A stretch of 64,000 nt of DNA from Streptomyces caelestis (GTDB taxonomy: Bacteria; Actinomycetota; Actinomycetes; Streptomycetales; Streptomycetaceae). Shown here one piece after another: positions 63,743 through 64,000 of this stretch. Location: NCBI RefSeq assembly GCF_001279005.1, contig NZ_LGCN01000276.1, forward strand, positions 138,511-202,510, in the 5' to 3' direction. The position numbers and the translations under genes were made by a program. The notes beneath the pieces are model-generated. The model was not told the DNA's origin. It saw only the letters and a program-made list of their open reading frames with translations, and made no database searches. How positions within the stretch are numbered: position 1 is the first letter of the stretch; every line of letters starts with the position of its first letter.

Positions 63743-64000
63743 ATGTCCAGGGCCCTTCCGAAGTACAACAAGCGCCGCGTCGGCTTCATCGGCGGCGCCG
63801 CCGCGGTGGCGCTGACCGGCGCGGTGATCGCCGGCACCGCCCTCGCCGGCGAATCGTCCGGGGACGGCGGCGACGCGAACGCCCGCACACTGGCGGGACC
63901 GGGCACGGTCTCCTGCCCCCAGGTGGCCCCCGAGCTCCCCGCGGTCCCCGCCTCCGCCCGGGCCGAGGTCGAACGCAACCTCGGCGACCTCGACCAGCAG
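63743..64000 (+). CDS. Secreted protein, N-terminal part (runs off the window)
   Basis: The first 86 residues are present. The signal peptide has a basic n-region ([10 protein letters not shown]), an h-region [20 protein letters not shown] and a probable cleavage after ALA near residue 35. The mature start [21 protein letters not shown] is followed by a Pro/Ala/Val-rich segment. GAGG lies 7 nt before the ATG. No family recognisable from this fragment. It is divergent from argG. Confidence 0.8.
   Translation, partial: MSRALPKYNKRRVGFIGGAAAVALTGAVIAGTALAGESSGDGGDANARTLAGPGTVSCPQVAPELPAVPASARAEVERNLGDLDQQ

Overview
The window is chromosomal DNA from a Streptomyces species. The evidence is very high G+C with strong third-position GC bias, many GTG and some TTG starts, an SsgB sporulation protein, and typical Streptomyces intergenic palindromes. 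No IS element, prophage, CRISPR array or secondary-metabolite cluster is visible. Nearly everything is core chromosome, so novelty lies mostly in regulation and in fused or remodelled genes.

Layout. 1-13670 (all minus strand) is an actinobacterial housekeeping block, read relA <- apt <- secF <- secD <- yajC <- ruvB <- ruvA <- ruvC <- yebC <- pdxT <- pdxS <- (unknown) <- pimA <- acyltransferase <- pgsA. Together with the HIT and thrS genes at 18.3-20.9 kb, this is the gene order known from mycobacteria, here interrupted by a plus-strand EF-G paralogue and a large membrane protein (14.1-18.2 kb). 21.0-23.7 kb holds an uncharacterised protein coupled to a DUF4365 protein and a divergent DEDDh exonuclease. 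24.4-31.0 kb is a carbohydrate operon: lipoprotein binding protein, two permeases, a YesL-like protein and a Tat-exported rhamnogalacturonan-lyase-like enzyme. It lies behind two abutting operator palindromes and has no ATPase gene.

31.4-40.7 kb is a mosaic: tRNA-Val(CAC), ssgB, a CGNR zinc-finger protein, small membrane proteins, a DsbA-like protein, pabB-pabC for p-aminobenzoate, and a five-tRNA cluster (Gly, Cys, three Val-GAC). 40.9-49.7 kb has an orphan Ser/Thr kinase, an rRNA/tRNA methylase and corrin/siroheme genes, including a 1206-residue BluB-CobT fusion with a 630-residue disordered head. 50.6-53.6 kb is the methionine ABC transporter metNIQ, preceded by a possible 30-codon leader peptide with rare Cys codons.

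53.7-64 kb carries a HAD phosphatase, small membrane proteins, GNAT enzymes, an ECF-like sigma factor, a Tat-exported GlpQ phosphodiesterase with a PHO-box-like array upstream, a PlsC acyltransferase, an in-frame TetR-MFS chimera that looks like a deletion scar, an aldo/keto reductase, argH and argG with an arg-type promoter, and the start of a secreted protein. Functional groupings are stringent response and purine salvage, Sec export, Holliday junction processing, vitamin B6, phosphatidylinositol mannosides, vitamin B12, folate, methionine uptake and arginine synthesis. Starts were chosen by Shine-Dalgarno match, conserved N-termini and stop/start overlaps. No database search was run.
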